DNA from: Bacteroides zhangwenhongii
Lineage (GTDB): Bacteria; Bacteroidota; Bacteroidia; Bacteroidales; Bacteroidaceae
DNA: 64,000 bases
Direction: 5' to 3'
Assembly (NCBI RefSeq): GCF_009193325.2
Contig: NZ_CP059856.1
Span: 4,774,001 to 4,838,000, forward strand
The notes beneath the pieces were generated by a model, which worked only from the letters and a program-made list of their open reading frames with translations, did no database searches and was not told where the DNA came from. Within the stretch, counting starts at the first letter, position 1, and each line of letters opens with the position of its first letter. Of the stretch, positions 48,501-57,468 are shown piece after piece. The translations under genes were made by a program, and so were the position numbers.

Positions 48501-48843
48501 GTGATTGATAACCGATAAATGAAACTGATAAAATAGAATTTCCATCAGGTACCGTAATTGTATAACGACCGTCAATATCTGTGATAACTCCTGTGGAAGT
48601 TCCTTTCACTTGTACAGTAGCACCAATAATAGGTTCGCCACTCTCACTCGTAATGATCCCTGTTACCTTTATACTATTGTTCTGTTGCAAAGCGGAATTT
48701 ACCCACTCTTTGCCGGTGTCACTGTCCGACCAAACCCGACCCGTCTCTGCGGAATAACAAACCTCCCCCCACAAAGACGACCTGATACATACGGCAATAA
48801 ATAAAAATTTCCGCATGCGACAACCTGTTAAGATGTTTTTCAT
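45598..48843 (-). CDS. susC-like: SusC/RagA-family TonB-dependent transporter (pair 2)
   Basis: 1081-aa outer-membrane importer with a signal, a short polar extension (about 25-50), a carboxypeptidase-regulatory-like domain (ITSESGEPIIGATVQVKGTS), the SusC box SLDEVMVVAYGVQKK, plug motif FVRGVGSLTEGGASPLILVDGVER and NVLKDASATAVFGVRGANGVI, then a 22-strand barrel ending LGVNVTF. It is 34 bp downstream of the fucosidase and probably shares its promoter. First of two tandem susCD pairs in the operon. Confidence 0.95.
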   Translation of the reverse strand: MKNILTGCRMRKFLFIAVCIRSSLWGEVCYSAETGRVWSDSDTGKEWVNSALQQNNSIKVTGIITSESGEPIIGATVQVKGTSTGVITDIDGRYTITVPDGNSILSVSFIGYQSQEIKVNSRRGINVRLQENVQSLDEVMVVAYGVQKKATLTGAISSVGTEALLKSPSASVTNSLAGQLPGVSSMQASGQPGADNAKIFVRGVGSLTEGGASPLILVDGVERSFYQMDPNEIESINVLKDASATAVFGVRGANGVILVTTRRGEEGKTKISVSSNVGIQMPTRILDVADSYTTASLFREAQRNDGVADDQLAFSEYDMERFRLGDEPILYPNVNWYDYLMNKASVQTQHNVSISGGTKDIRYFVSLGFLYQNGLFKQLDGLDYNNNYSYTRYNYRANLDVNLTRTTTLKFGMGGIVGNQRDPGGSGNVWKQLTWSLPFSSPGVVDGKKVVTQSTRFPGVTMANQVFDKFYGYGYDRKVSNNMTFDLNLSQNLDFITKGLSIEVKGAYNTDYSYIKTVRGHVETYTPFYKSEIDGSGLDVKDPDFDKSLVYRITGENMMKTYGTGNTSRARDWYVEGSIRYNHKFGEHNVGALLLYNQSKKYYPNYPNKFWDIPTAYVGLVGRLTYDYKSKYIAEFNIGYNGSENFAPDKRFGTFPAGSIGYVITEEKFIPKNDFLTYLKVRASVGLVGNDNMSSNRFLYLPDSYSINNSDWLQKNYQDKNGYIFGLTNMAYQTAAKELMLGNSNVTWETALKQNYGIDAYFFSDRLKLTVDYFRENRRDILIQRSTVPSLIAMNGILPVVNLGEVNNHGYEVDLKWNDHIRDFSYYINTNISYSKNKIIYQDEVEPNEPYMWRTGHEVGARFGYLAQGFYNEDDFDADGNVRADLPQPQGKKYPGDIKFADLNGDNIIDNDDQTKIGNPKRPAYTFGLNLGGEYKGFFASMNWTGVAQCDIEMANAYKRPFYEGQVLYQYMADGRWTPETAATAVYPRLSVTSSANQETSSVWLKDASYIKLKNLTIGYNITQQKILKAIGASKLTVQFTGYNLLTFDKLKVFDPEGELTRDTNTYPIMKIFSLGVNVTF

Positions 48844-48877
48844 ACTTTGATAATATTAAATAGTTAAACAAAAAGTG

Positions 48878-50299
48878 CTAATACGATTTCTGCTTAAATT
48901 TGAAAACCAGCGATTCTTTCTTCAATCCTTTCGGCAGGGTCACTGTCACTTTGCCGTCTTTGGTCTGATATTTTACGCTACGACCGGTTTGAAGCAATAC
49001 CATTTTGTCGGCAGGTTCATTTCCCTCCCAACCAATTTTTTGCGGTAATTCCATATTCTCCGGCAGCGCACAGATAGCATATAGTGTTTTTCCATCTTTA
49101 TTGGCCGTGAACCAAATATTCCCACTTTGATAGACAGGAGTAGTACGTGTATTATAGATGGCTTCACCATTTACTTTTAACCATTGCCCTATCTCTTTCA
49201 AGCGCTGTATCCCCTCTTCTTCGATAGTACCCTCTGCTGTAGGTCCTACACCCAAAACCAAAGAACCTCCTTTGGCTACAATCTCCGCGAGAATGTTGAT
49301 TACTTGGGCAGCAGATTTATATGGAGCGTCTTTCCACCACCCCCAATGATTGGTCAGTGTGATGCAACTTTCCCAAGGATGATCCAATTGCTGTTTAGGA
49401 ATGGTCAATTCCGGCGTTTGATAATTTTCATTCCGCCCGGGTACAGTCCGGTCTACTGCTATCAACCCTGGCTGGCTTTCACGTGCCTTATCTATGATTT
49501 GGTCCATTTTTATATCTTCTTTGGGAGCTCTTACCCAGCCTCCGTCTAACCAAAGAAGATCTACCCGACCATAACGTGTCATCAGTTCATTAATTTGATT
49601 AGCCGTATATTCCTGAAACCGTTTCCATTTGTCCGGATTCAGTTTGATGTCATAATTCACATTCCGGGTTGGTGTTGCCCTGTCTCTACTCCAGTAATCA
49701 TTGCAGTGCCAGTCAGGTTTGGAGAAGTAAGCACCTATCATAAATCCTTTCTGGCGGAAGGCATCAAAGACATGATAAGTCACATCTTTTAAAGGATTGT
49801 TTCTAAAAGGCCCTTTAGCTATTGAAAAATCAGTCTCTTTCGTATCAAACATACAAAAACCGTCGTGATGCTTGGTGGTGAAAACCATATACTTCATGCC
49901 GGCATCTTTCATAATATCCGCCCATACTTCCGGATCAAACTTTGTTGGGTTGAAAGACTCACTTAATCCCCAATACCACTTTTTGAAATCGTCATAAGGC
50001 ATATCACCGAAGATTTTGGTACGGCGAGGAATAAATTTCTCTTCCGAGCACAACAGCCATGACTCGAAAGTACCGGGCACGGAATAAAGCCCCCAATGGA
50101 ACAGTACACCGAATTTCAAATCTCTCCATTGGTCTAATTTCTGCTGTACTGCCGGGTCTGTCGGATATTCATAAGAAGTTGATGATTTATGCACATATCC
50201 TTGATCTTTAATATCACTTTGCTGTGCATATACATTCCAGGAAAAAGAGAGTCCGAACAAGGTAGCCAATACTACTTTCATGTTTTTCATTTGTCTCAT
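48878..50299 (-). CDS. GH29-type alpha-L-fucosidase
   Basis: 473 aa with a signal peptide (to about VYAQ). The N-terminal barrel shows FGVLFHWGLYSVPG, MKYMVFTTKHHDGFCMFDT and the nucleophile region RVDLLWLDGGW (Asp252). Retaining alpha-L-fucosidases of GH29 act on fucose side chains. A small beta-sandwich at the C-terminus ends FKFKQ. The residues of the acid/base were not assigned. First gene after the hybrid regulator, in the same operon as the susCD pairs; its 159-bp upstream gap carries a weak -7 box and is the likely HTCS target. Confidence 0.91.
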   Translation of the reverse strand: MRQMKNMKVVLATLFGLSFSWNVYAQQSDIKDQGYVHKSSTSYEYPTDPAVQQKLDQWRDLKFGVLFHWGLYSVPGTFESWLLCSEEKFIPRRTKIFGDMPYDDFKKWYWGLSESFNPTKFDPEVWADIMKDAGMKYMVFTTKHHDGFCMFDTKETDFSIAKGPFRNNPLKDVTYHVFDAFRQKGFMIGAYFSKPDWHCNDYWSRDRATPTRNVNYDIKLNPDKWKRFQEYTANQINELMTRYGRVDLLWLDGGWVRAPKEDIKMDQIIDKARESQPGLIAVDRTVPGRNENYQTPELTIPKQQLDHPWESCITLTNHWGWWKDAPYKSAAQVINILAEIVAKGGSLVLGVGPTAEGTIEEEGIQRLKEIGQWLKVNGEAIYNTRTTPVYQSGNIWFTANKDGKTLYAICALPENMELPQKIGWEGNEPADKMVLLQTGRSVKYQTKDGKVTVTLPKGLKKESLVFKFKQKSY

Positions 50300-50334
50300 A
50301 CTTATCGTTGTTTTAGAGGTTTTAAATTCCTCCG

Positions 50335-50342
50335 CTAAGATA
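50335..50342 (-). promoter_or_regulatory. Weak -7 box upstream of the sus operon (GH29 first)
   Basis: Minus-strand TATCTTAG has one mismatch to TAnnTTTG, and no -33 TTTG is at the right distance. A weak core promoter in the gap 50300-50458 fits activation by the AraC-type output of the hybrid regulator. No operator repeat was recognised. Confidence 0.35.
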
Positions 50343-50458
50343 TGAGGATTAGAATGAAAGAGTGTTTTGTATCATTTTTTGTTTGTCCGATAACTGCCAG
50401 AAGAGTGCTAAAAACTATCAAAGTTTTTTAGATTTTATTCAGAAGAGCTTTCTGAACA

Positions 50459-53400
50459 CTATTTTCTCTGCTTTTTCACATAATCCGAAGGCAGGCATCC
50501 CATATACTTTTTAAAACTGGTAGAGAAATAAGACCGGGATGCAAAGCCGACCATGGCGCTTACTTCTGATATGGAGTAATGACCATCCAACAATAATTTG
50601 CAAGCCATATTGAAACGTATTCGCCGAATAAAATTTGCCGGTGGTTCACCCGATATAGAATTCATTTTGTAGTATAGTGACGAACGGCTCATAAAGAGTT
50701 TCTCCGCAAGATCATCAGCCGTAAAGTCCTCATCAGAGATGTTTTCTTCCACAGTCTGAATAGCTTTGGTAATAAATTCTTCGTCCAGTTTATTTGAAGT
50801 CATTTTTGCCGCATCAATATCAATCGTACTGGAATAATAATATCTCAAACGCTGCCTGGCCTTCAGGATATTATTAATCTTCCCTTTCAGGAGGTACATA
50901 GAGAAAGGTTTGGGAATATAATCGTCTGCACCTGCCTGAATACCGGCAGTCTGCGCCTCAAGACTACCTTTCGCTGACAACAGAATAACCGGAATATGGC
51001 AAGTTTGCATGTTCTTTTTCACAATCTCACATAACTTAATACCGTCTATTCCCGGCATCATGACATCAGAAAGAATTAAATCCACTTTCTGTTCCTTCAT
51101 CATTTCCAAAGCTTCCTCCCCGCTTCCAGCTATCAATGTGATGTATTCCGATTTGAAATTATTCTTCAAATAATCAACCATTTCCTTATTATCATCCACC
51201 AGCAGGATAGTCGCTCTCCCTTCCTCTTCCCCACTTTCTTGTTTCTCCAGATCAGCAGAAGGGAGCATAATCTCTTCCATATATGAAACGTCCAAAGATG
51301 GTATCGGTTCAGATAAAGAGAGTGATGCTTCTTTATCTTGTCTTTGTTCTTCAGCCGGAAACACCTGAATATCCGCCGGCAAAGCCACTTTGAATTCTGT
51401 AAATTTCCCGGTTTCACTCACCACTTCTATTGTACCCCGATGCTTATCTACCAACAATTTTACCAAAGACAAACCAATGCCAGAACCTTTCTGATTATCA
51501 TCCACCTGATAAAAGCGTTCAAAAATACGGGAAAGTTTCTCTATAGGAATCCCTATGCCATTATCACGTATCGTAAATCCGTAAGCAGTTTCCTTTTTCC
51601 ACAAGGATAATGAAATTTCTCCACCATCAGGAGTAAACTTAAACGCATTGGAAAGTAAATTCATCAATATCGTTTCCAAATACATCCTGTCGACAGGAAG
51701 TAATTCATCTTTCAAATCCGAACTGAAATGAAAATTAATGTCTCGTTTCCTTGCATTTTCTTTAAACAAATTGAATACATTCATTGACATACTCTCAACG
51801 GGTCCTGAAACTATATTAATAGGTAATGTTCCCGACTCCGCCTTCCTAAAGTCAAGTAACTGGTTGACAATATGTAGTAACCTCTGCCCATTCTTATAAA
51901 CATAAGATAGTTTTTGTTGTATGCCAGGCTCAAAAGAGTTCTTCTCTCCCAGCAATTCTTCCAACGGAGCCAATATCAGGCTTAAAGGTGTCCGCAATTC
52001 ATGAGACATATTAATATAAAAACGAACTTTCTCTTGGCTGATTTCTTCAATTTTATTCCGTTCGATATGCTCAATCTGTACCTGCATTCTCATCTTGGCA
52101 CGAACAATAAAGAAATAAAATATAAAAACTAAAACACTAAGAATGAAGAAAAAGAACAGAGTTTTAGCCCACCACGTCTGATACCACATCGGAAGAATAT
52201 CAATAAAAAACTCTGCTGGTGTTTCAGACCACTGTCCACTGTCACTACAAGCCTTCACTTTAAAAATATATCTACCCGGAGACAAATTCCAATAGTTCAC
52301 CCCACGGCTCCCCGCCCATACATCATAAATCCAGTCCGAATCGTAACCTTCCAGCTTATACGCAAATTTGTTACGGCTGTTTGACAGGTAATTAATTACA
52401 GAAAAAGTGATTCTGAACATTTTAAGTTCTGAAGGAAAAGAGACACCCAGCAATTTTCCGTTGTCCGCTTGGTAAAAATCAATATCTCCGTCTTTTGCTT
52501 GTCTTATGGGGTGATTCTGTATGGACAATCCCGTTATTACCGCATTGGGGGTAAAAGGACTGTCGGAGAAATGATCGGGATTGAAAAAAACGACTCCATT
52601 CAAAGTACCTAAAAAGAAAGTGCCGTCTCTTGAACTGCATACTGCCGATTGCATAAACTGATTATGCGGCAGACCATCTTGTTTGATATAGTTGCAGAAA
52701 TTCCTTTTTTGCAAATCAAAACAAGAAAGCCCTCTGCTCGTTGTAAGCCACAACCGCCCCTTTTTATCTTCCAAAATACCACTAATGCAATCATTAGGCA
52801 AACCGTCGCTCATAGAATAACGCTCCCACGAGAAAGAAGTTCCCTCTTTATAACGATACAACCCGGAAGAAGTACCTACCCAAATGGCATGGCTGCTGTC
52901 TTCATATACGCACAATGCTTGTATCAGCCCAAGAGAATAAGCCTCTGCCGAATCAGTCATCACATGTAGTTCTCCATCAGCACACATATACAAACTTTCT
53001 TCCGTTCCAATCCAGATACGCTGTTTTGAATCACGAAACAAAGTAGAGACCAGCACTCCTTTCAATTGAGAATATCTTAAAGCCAAAGGATGCAAAGACA
53101 TTTCTTTTGTTTGATAATTAAAACGATACAAACCAGCCATCGAACCCACCCAAAGGGTGCCGTCTTCTCCATCCAACAGTGAATAGCAGCTATTTCCCAA
53201 CGACGCGGCACCGGGAATATCATAATTACTTATACGCCCGGTCGTCACATCCAAATGGCTCATCCCTCCGTTATGCGTACCTATATAAACAGAACCGCTT
53301 TTTTCAGGAAACACACATTTAATGTTATTCGACCGTAAGGAGTTAGTTTTGTTTTCCTTACCGGAATAACAAGTAAAATGCCCGGTTCTCCTATCATAAT

Positions 53401-54544
53401 GATTCAACCCGCCGTCATTTGTACCAATCCAAAGATTATTATTAAAAGGATCTTCCGCAATGCAACTAATAGTATTATCGCTCAAGGAATTGCGGCAGAC
53501 AGAATGTTGTAGGATACGAAAGTCGGGAGCCAATACATGATAATAATTAAGTCCTCCGTGGTAAGTGCCTACCCACATTCCTCCCTGGTGATCCCTCATA
53601 AGAGAACGTACTGAATTATGTCCCAAAGAAGAGGGATCATCATAAGAAAATCGATATGGTGAAATACTTTCCGTATCCGGTTGAAGAATCAGCAACCCTT
53701 CTACTGTTCCAATCCATAACCGTCCCCGGTCATCCAACTGCAAGGCCCGGACAGCATCAGAAATAAACTGTTTCGGATGACTTTTCCGGTTATAATGTTC
53801 TCGAACCTGAAATTTATCATCTATCAAATATACCCCGTTCGTCAAAGAAGCTAACCAACAATTCCGGGTTTTATCATCATAAATGATATCAGATATTACT
53901 TCATTTTTCAGTTCAGGAAGTAATTGAACAATATTACCATTACGGAAATAATAGAAATAAATACCTTTTGAGGTACCAAGTAATGCCCCGTCCCCTATCG
54001 CACGAACGGCATAAACGCTCTTTCCTTCCAACTGGGGAAGAATATTCATCTTGCCATCTGCTTTCTCAAAAAGAACCAATCCTCGATTAGTACCTAACAA
54101 CAGTTGCTCTCTGTCTAACGGCTCTTCTATTGCAAACACCTGAACCGACTGATTGCCCGGCAATGAGTAATTTGTAAAATCATTACCTATAATATTATAC
54201 CGGGAAAGTCCAACCATCGTCCCTGCCCATACGGTTCCCTTGCGGTCAGTATAAAGAGAATAGATATAGTTATTCCCCAAACTGGCTGTATCACCCAAAG
54301 ATTTATAAAAGGATGCAAACCGGAAGCCATCATGCCAATTCAATCCCTCAGTAGTACCTACCCATATCTTATTATTATGATCCTGGGTTAAAGCAAGCAC
54401 CGTATTATACGACAGCCCATCGTCTACGGACAAACGTTTAAAATGAATCGAAGTTTCATCTGCCCATAAAATAGCAATCGGAACAATTTGGAAATAGAGG
54501 AATAAAACAATCAAATAACAAATGCGTATATATCGGTTTTTCAT
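50459..54544 (-). CDS. Hybrid two-component sensor/regulator of the PUL (HTCS)
   Basis: 1361 aa. Signal peptide (1-28), periplasmic Reg_prop propeller (about 35-690; repeats such as WVGTTEGLNWHDG, WIGTVEGLLIL, WVGTSSGLYRY), Y_Y_Y domain (about 700-785), one TM helix (about 789-813), HisKA with His848 (MSHELRTPLS), HATPase_c, receiver with Asp1160 (SDVMMPGIDG) and AraC HTH at the end (about 1260-1355). It lies between the GH88 and GH29 genes, on the same strand, and is the obvious regulator of this locus: breakdown products bind the propeller and the HTH activates the sus operon. A small hairpin (TTCAGAA/TTCTGAA) lies just after the stop. Confidence 0.96.
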   Translation of the reverse strand: MKNRYIRICYLIVLFLYFQIVPIAILWADETSIHFKRLSVDDGLSYNTVLALTQDHNNKIWVGTTEGLNWHDGFRFASFYKSLGDTASLGNNYIYSLYTDRKGTVWAGTMVGLSRYNIIGNDFTNYSLPGNQSVQVFAIEEPLDREQLLLGTNRGLVLFEKADGKMNILPQLEGKSVYAVRAIGDGALLGTSKGIYFYYFRNGNIVQLLPELKNEVISDIIYDDKTRNCWLASLTNGVYLIDDKFQVREHYNRKSHPKQFISDAVRALQLDDRGRLWIGTVEGLLILQPDTESISPYRFSYDDPSSLGHNSVRSLMRDHQGGMWVGTYHGGLNYYHVLAPDFRILQHSVCRNSLSDNTISCIAEDPFNNNLWIGTNDGGLNHYDRRTGHFTCYSGKENKTNSLRSNNIKCVFPEKSGSVYIGTHNGGMSHLDVTTGRISNYDIPGAASLGNSCYSLLDGEDGTLWVGSMAGLYRFNYQTKEMSLHPLALRYSQLKGVLVSTLFRDSKQRIWIGTEESLYMCADGELHVMTDSAEAYSLGLIQALCVYEDSSHAIWVGTSSGLYRYKEGTSFSWERYSMSDGLPNDCISGILEDKKGRLWLTTSRGLSCFDLQKRNFCNYIKQDGLPHNQFMQSAVCSSRDGTFFLGTLNGVVFFNPDHFSDSPFTPNAVITGLSIQNHPIRQAKDGDIDFYQADNGKLLGVSFPSELKMFRITFSVINYLSNSRNKFAYKLEGYDSDWIYDVWAGSRGVNYWNLSPGRYIFKVKACSDSGQWSETPAEFFIDILPMWYQTWWAKTLFFFFILSVLVFIFYFFIVRAKMRMQVQIEHIERNKIEEISQEKVRFYINMSHELRTPLSLILAPLEELLGEKNSFEPGIQQKLSYVYKNGQRLLHIVNQLLDFRKAESGTLPINIVSGPVESMSMNVFNLFKENARKRDINFHFSSDLKDELLPVDRMYLETILMNLLSNAFKFTPDGGEISLSLWKKETAYGFTIRDNGIGIPIEKLSRIFERFYQVDDNQKGSGIGLSLVKLLVDKHRGTIEVVSETGKFTEFKVALPADIQVFPAEEQRQDKEASLSLSEPIPSLDVSYMEEIMLPSADLEKQESGEEEGRATILLVDDNKEMVDYLKNNFKSEYITLIAGSGEEALEMMKEQKVDLILSDVMMPGIDGIKLCEIVKKNMQTCHIPVILLSAKGSLEAQTAGIQAGADDYIPKPFSMYLLKGKINNILKARQRLRYYYSSTIDIDAAKMTSNKLDEEFITKAIQTVEENISDEDFTADDLAEKLFMSRSSLYYKMNSISGEPPANFIRRIRFNMACKLLLDGHYSISEVSAMVGFASRSYFSTSFKKYMGCLPSDYVKKQRK

Positions 54545-54578
54545 AAGTAATCACAATTCAATAACACTTTAACTAAAG

Positions 54579-54586
54579 CAAAGATA
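54579..54586 (-). promoter_or_regulatory. -7 box of the PUL regulator gene
   Basis: Minus-strand TATCTTTG (plus CAAAGATA) matches TAnnTTTG, about 35 nt before the ATG at 54544. The -33 element is unclear. Confidence 0.5.
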
Positions 54587-54667
54587 TGTATTTCCAATAG
54601 AATCCAGAATAACTCATTTGTTAAAATCCAGCTATTACCAAACTACAATTGCCATAAACGCCTCATT

Positions 54668-55870
54668 TTATCGCATATACCCGTTAGACTTGACTTCTTT
54701 ATATCGTTTCAAAGCTTCCAAGTAGTAATAATCGGCATAATTCAGCGGAGTATCGACTTCACTATTATGTGGAAAACTACCGACCGAATGCATAAGAATA
54801 AATCCATGGTTCTCTCCTTCCCTTGCCAGATATGTTTCTGAAGAAAGCTGTTTCAAGATTTGCTCTGCATAACGGAAGTATTTCTGCCCTCGTTTTTCGT
54901 CTCCATACCCGCTTAACTCCAACAATGCGGAAGCTGTGATGGCAGCAGCCGAAGCGTCTCGAGGTTCGTTGGGTATGTTTGGAGCATTATAATCCCAATA
55001 AGGAATAAAATCTTTTTCGGACGGACAATGACTCATTATAAATTCTGCGATTTTATATGCCGCTTTCAAATAAACATGTTGTTTCGTGAAACGATAACAC
55101 ATGGTATATCCATATACACCCCAAGCCTGACCACGTGCCCAAGACGATTCATCATCATATCCCTGATAAGTACCTTTCGATTCGACCGTACCATCTTCCG
55201 GCAAATAACTGACTACATGATAAGATGTCATATCTTTCCGAAAATGGTTTTTCAATGTTTTGTCAGCATGTGCTATGGCAATCTCCCTATACTTCGAATT
55301 ACCTGTCTGTTCCGATGCCCAGAAAAGCATTTCCAAATTCATCATATTATCAATAATGACAGGATAACTCCAATTCCCAAAGTCCCAGGAACGAATCAAT
55401 CCGACTTTCGGTTCAAAACGTGTACAAAGACTTTCGGAAGAGTGAACGAGAATCAGACTGTCCGCAGGTTCCGGCTTTAAACGGATACCCTGCCCGTAAC
55501 TACAAAACATCATAAAACCCAAATCATGGTTTTTTGTATAATATTGCATCGCTTCCAGACGATCTGTATACAAACGTGCCTGTTTCGCCAATTTCTCATT
55601 AGCTGTAAGTTCATACGCCAGCCACATAGAACCCGGGAAAAAACCGGAAGTCCAATCGGAAGGTTTTTCCAACCGGTATTCTCCATCTTTTAAAGAACGT
55701 GGAAAACAGAGGGTATCCGGTTCGTGTTTCAATTTTTCTGCCATATAGAGCAATTGATGTTCGGATGTATTCACCGCACGGTCAAACCACTTCATCTCAT
55801 TTTCTCCCGGAACATTACAAGCAGTCAGAAAAGTAATTCCCGCTACCACCATAAAAAGTTTGCTATTCAT
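54668..55870 (-). CDS. GH88-type unsaturated glucuronyl hydrolase, lipoprotein
   Basis: 400 aa. Lipoprotein signal (MNSKLFMVVAGITFLTAC). The alpha/alpha six-hairpin barrel has SDWTSGFFPGSMWLAYE (about 71-87), NHDLGFMMFCSYG with Asp116, and YPVIIDNMMNLEMLFWAS with Asp174, matching the two functional Asp of unsaturated glucuronyl hydrolases, plus GYDDESSWARGQAWGVYGY. It hydrates the 4,5-unsaturated uronic acid left by the lyase. Start ATG 55870 is chosen because it opens the signal and the upstream ATGs fall at or before the predicted transcription start. First gene of the PUL. Confidence 0.92.
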   Translation of the reverse strand: MNSKLFMVVAGITFLTACNVPGENEMKWFDRAVNTSEHQLLYMAEKLKHEPDTLCFPRSLKDGEYRLEKPSDWTSGFFPGSMWLAYELTANEKLAKQARLYTDRLEAMQYYTKNHDLGFMMFCSYGQGIRLKPEPADSLILVHSSESLCTRFEPKVGLIRSWDFGNWSYPVIIDNMMNLEMLFWASEQTGNSKYREIAIAHADKTLKNHFRKDMTSYHVVSYLPEDGTVESKGTYQGYDDESSWARGQAWGVYGYTMCYRFTKQHVYLKAAYKIAEFIMSHCPSEKDFIPYWDYNAPNIPNEPRDASAAAITASALLELSGYGDEKRGQKYFRYAEQILKQLSSETYLAREGENHGFILMHSVGSFPHNSEVDTPLNYADYYYLEALKRYKEVKSNGYMR

Positions 55871-55909
55871 TGTCTCAATCGATTTCTGTTTATTACATTT
55901 CATCAACAA

Positions 55910-55917
55910 CAAAGTTA
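55910..55917 (-). promoter_or_regulatory. -7 box of the GH88 gene
   Basis: Minus-strand TAACTTTG (plus CAAAGTTA) matches TAnnTTTG. Transcription near 55903 leaves a leader of about 33 nt to ATG 55870. Confidence 0.5.
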
Positions 55918-56099
55918 GATTAACTCCCAAACATAGGTTTTACAAAACTATCTTTTTATGTCCGTTTCTATTTCAGTAAAGTTTGATTTCGTCCAAAAGT
56001 TGTCCGTTTTCAGACAACTATCTCCTGCGGAAAGAAAACAAAAATAGATGCAGTGGTTTTGTTGATTACAAAATAAAATTCGGAATAACGACTACCGTT

Positions 56100-57305
56100 T
56101 CATATTACACAATGTACACTTTCTGATACAAGAATCCACGCCCGATACTTACTTTTTTTATAAACCGGAACTAATGGCAAATAACCTGAGCGGATTCTTC
56201 CCTGCTCCATTTCCAATGGATAAGTCTCTGCCATTGCTGTGTGTGCGTTCCATGCTGCTCCATCCGAAGGGGCATAGTCTATCTGAAAAATTCCTGTTGA
56301 GGAAGGGCATATATAACGGTCATACAAGTGACGCGCTACTACTCCCATATTCATCCGTAAGTTTATTTCCACACAAGGATGAATACGGTAAGCCGGAGAT
56401 TCCGGGAAGCGGCAGATCATCATATCGACTCCCAAATAGCCATTGTAAACACTTCCGAAGCGAAGAGATAATTCCCGTTCAAGACGATTACGCAATTTAT
56501 CAAGCTCCCCGACAGGGACATATTCCGAAAGATTCTGTTCAATCGCAGCATTTGAAATCAACCTATTGCCCTCATACGCTCCACTCCCACCCGTGCGAAA
56601 TTGAGAGTATCCGATGAAATTGAACCGCCCGTCACCTAAAGAATGAAATTCCATAGCAAAATCTTCTACCTTATTATATATAGGTTCACCGATTACGCCA
56701 CCCTGCTGACTTCCGATACGCAAACACCAACCGGAAATTGAAGGCGTATAAATGCCTTTACACCAGTTCAATCCCTTACCGCTACCCGAAAGAGGTGCTT
56801 TCAGCAGACAGGTATCATGCGATTCAACAAATGATTTCCATTCTTCGGGAAGTGTCAGGTAGAAGGATTCACCGCAAAAATAATTGTCTAATTGCAGATG
56901 AGGTAACAACTCTACTGCACAGGAACGGTGTGAACAAGAACGTAATTTATTTAATTGTTCAATAGAGGGTAATGCGTGCTTCTCTATTCCTAAGTCCAAG
57001 AGACGTTTTCTTACGGCGATGTCCCATCCCCAAGGACGGATATCCAGGTTTCGTTCGGAAGCAAGTTCCGGTTCTGTCATCAGATGTACTGAAAGTCCCA
57101 ACAGTTGCCGCATCCTTTTCATATAGTCAAGATTATAAGCGGAAGGGGCCAATACCGCACTCCCCTCTTCAGCATACCACACCGGCAGCAAGGCCAGCTC
57201 GGCCGCCATCTGCCGGGCGGAGGCCGGTGGCATATAATTGATTTCACCACTAGCCAACGCCAAGTCATGTTCCGGGTTGAATAGATAAAGAGTCTTTTTA
57301 GCCAT
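56100..57305 (-). CDS. Unknown cytosolic protein, ATP-grasp-like
   Basis: 401 aa with no signal. It opens KKTLYLFNPEHDLALASG; the middle contains LLKAPLSGSGKGL (a lysine/Gly-rich loop like an ATP-grasp nucleotide loop) and the C-terminal part has YLGVDMMIC and HPCVEINLRMNMG, resembling the metal- and ATP-binding end of ATP-grasp ligases. I do not recognise a named family or substrate. ATG 57305 is preferred over the frame start at 57359 because its upstream -7 box (57333) lies between them. Divergent from an AAA ATPase gene; on the same strand as the PUL but separated from GH88 by 229 bp. Confidence 0.7.
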   Translation of the reverse strand: MAKKTLYLFNPEHDLALASGEINYMPPASARQMAAELALLPVWYAEEGSAVLAPSAYNLDYMKRMRQLLGLSVHLMTEPELASERNLDIRPWGWDIAVRKRLLDLGIEKHALPSIEQLNKLRSCSHRSCAVELLPHLQLDNYFCGESFYLTLPEEWKSFVESHDTCLLKAPLSGSGKGLNWCKGIYTPSISGWCLRIGSQQGGVIGEPIYNKVEDFAMEFHSLGDGRFNFIGYSQFRTGGSGAYEGNRLISNAAIEQNLSEYVPVGELDKLRNRLERELSLRFGSVYNGYLGVDMMICRFPESPAYRIHPCVEINLRMNMGVVARHLYDRYICPSSTGIFQIDYAPSDGAAWNAHTAMAETYPLEMEQGRIRSGYLPLVPVYKKSKYRAWILVSESVHCVI

Positions 57306-57332
57306 CTCAAACGAATTCAAAACTTTATTCTG

Positions 57333-57340
57333 CAAATATA
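57333..57340 (-). promoter_or_regulatory. -7 box of ATP-grasp-like gene
   Basis: Minus-strand TATATTTG (plus CAAATATA) matches TAnnTTTG, with an expected leader of about 20 nt to ATG 57305. Confidence 0.5.
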
Positions 57341-57413
57341 TACAGGAAATAGTCAGCAATACCTAATAATAAGAAGAAAGTTAGAGTTAAAAGCACAATT
57401 TTGCCATCTCTAC

Positions 57414-57444
57414 TTTGCAAATCTTAAAAAAAGCACTATATTTG
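57414..57444 (+). promoter_or_regulatory. Bacteroides-type promoter of AAA ATPase gene
   Basis: TTTG at 57414-57417, 19-nt spacer and TATATTTG at 57437-57444 match both elements with the right spacing. Start of transcription near 57451; ATG at 57469 follows, so the upstream in-frame start at 57415 is excluded. Confidence 0.72.
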
Positions 57445-57468
57445 CCACCCGTAAAACAAAGAACAGAA

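Noticed and set aside
36968..55870. Assignment of the PUL to heparan or chondroitin sulfate
   Set aside because: The lyase fold and GH88 fit, but there is no sulfatase and there is a fucosidase, so the substrate is left open.
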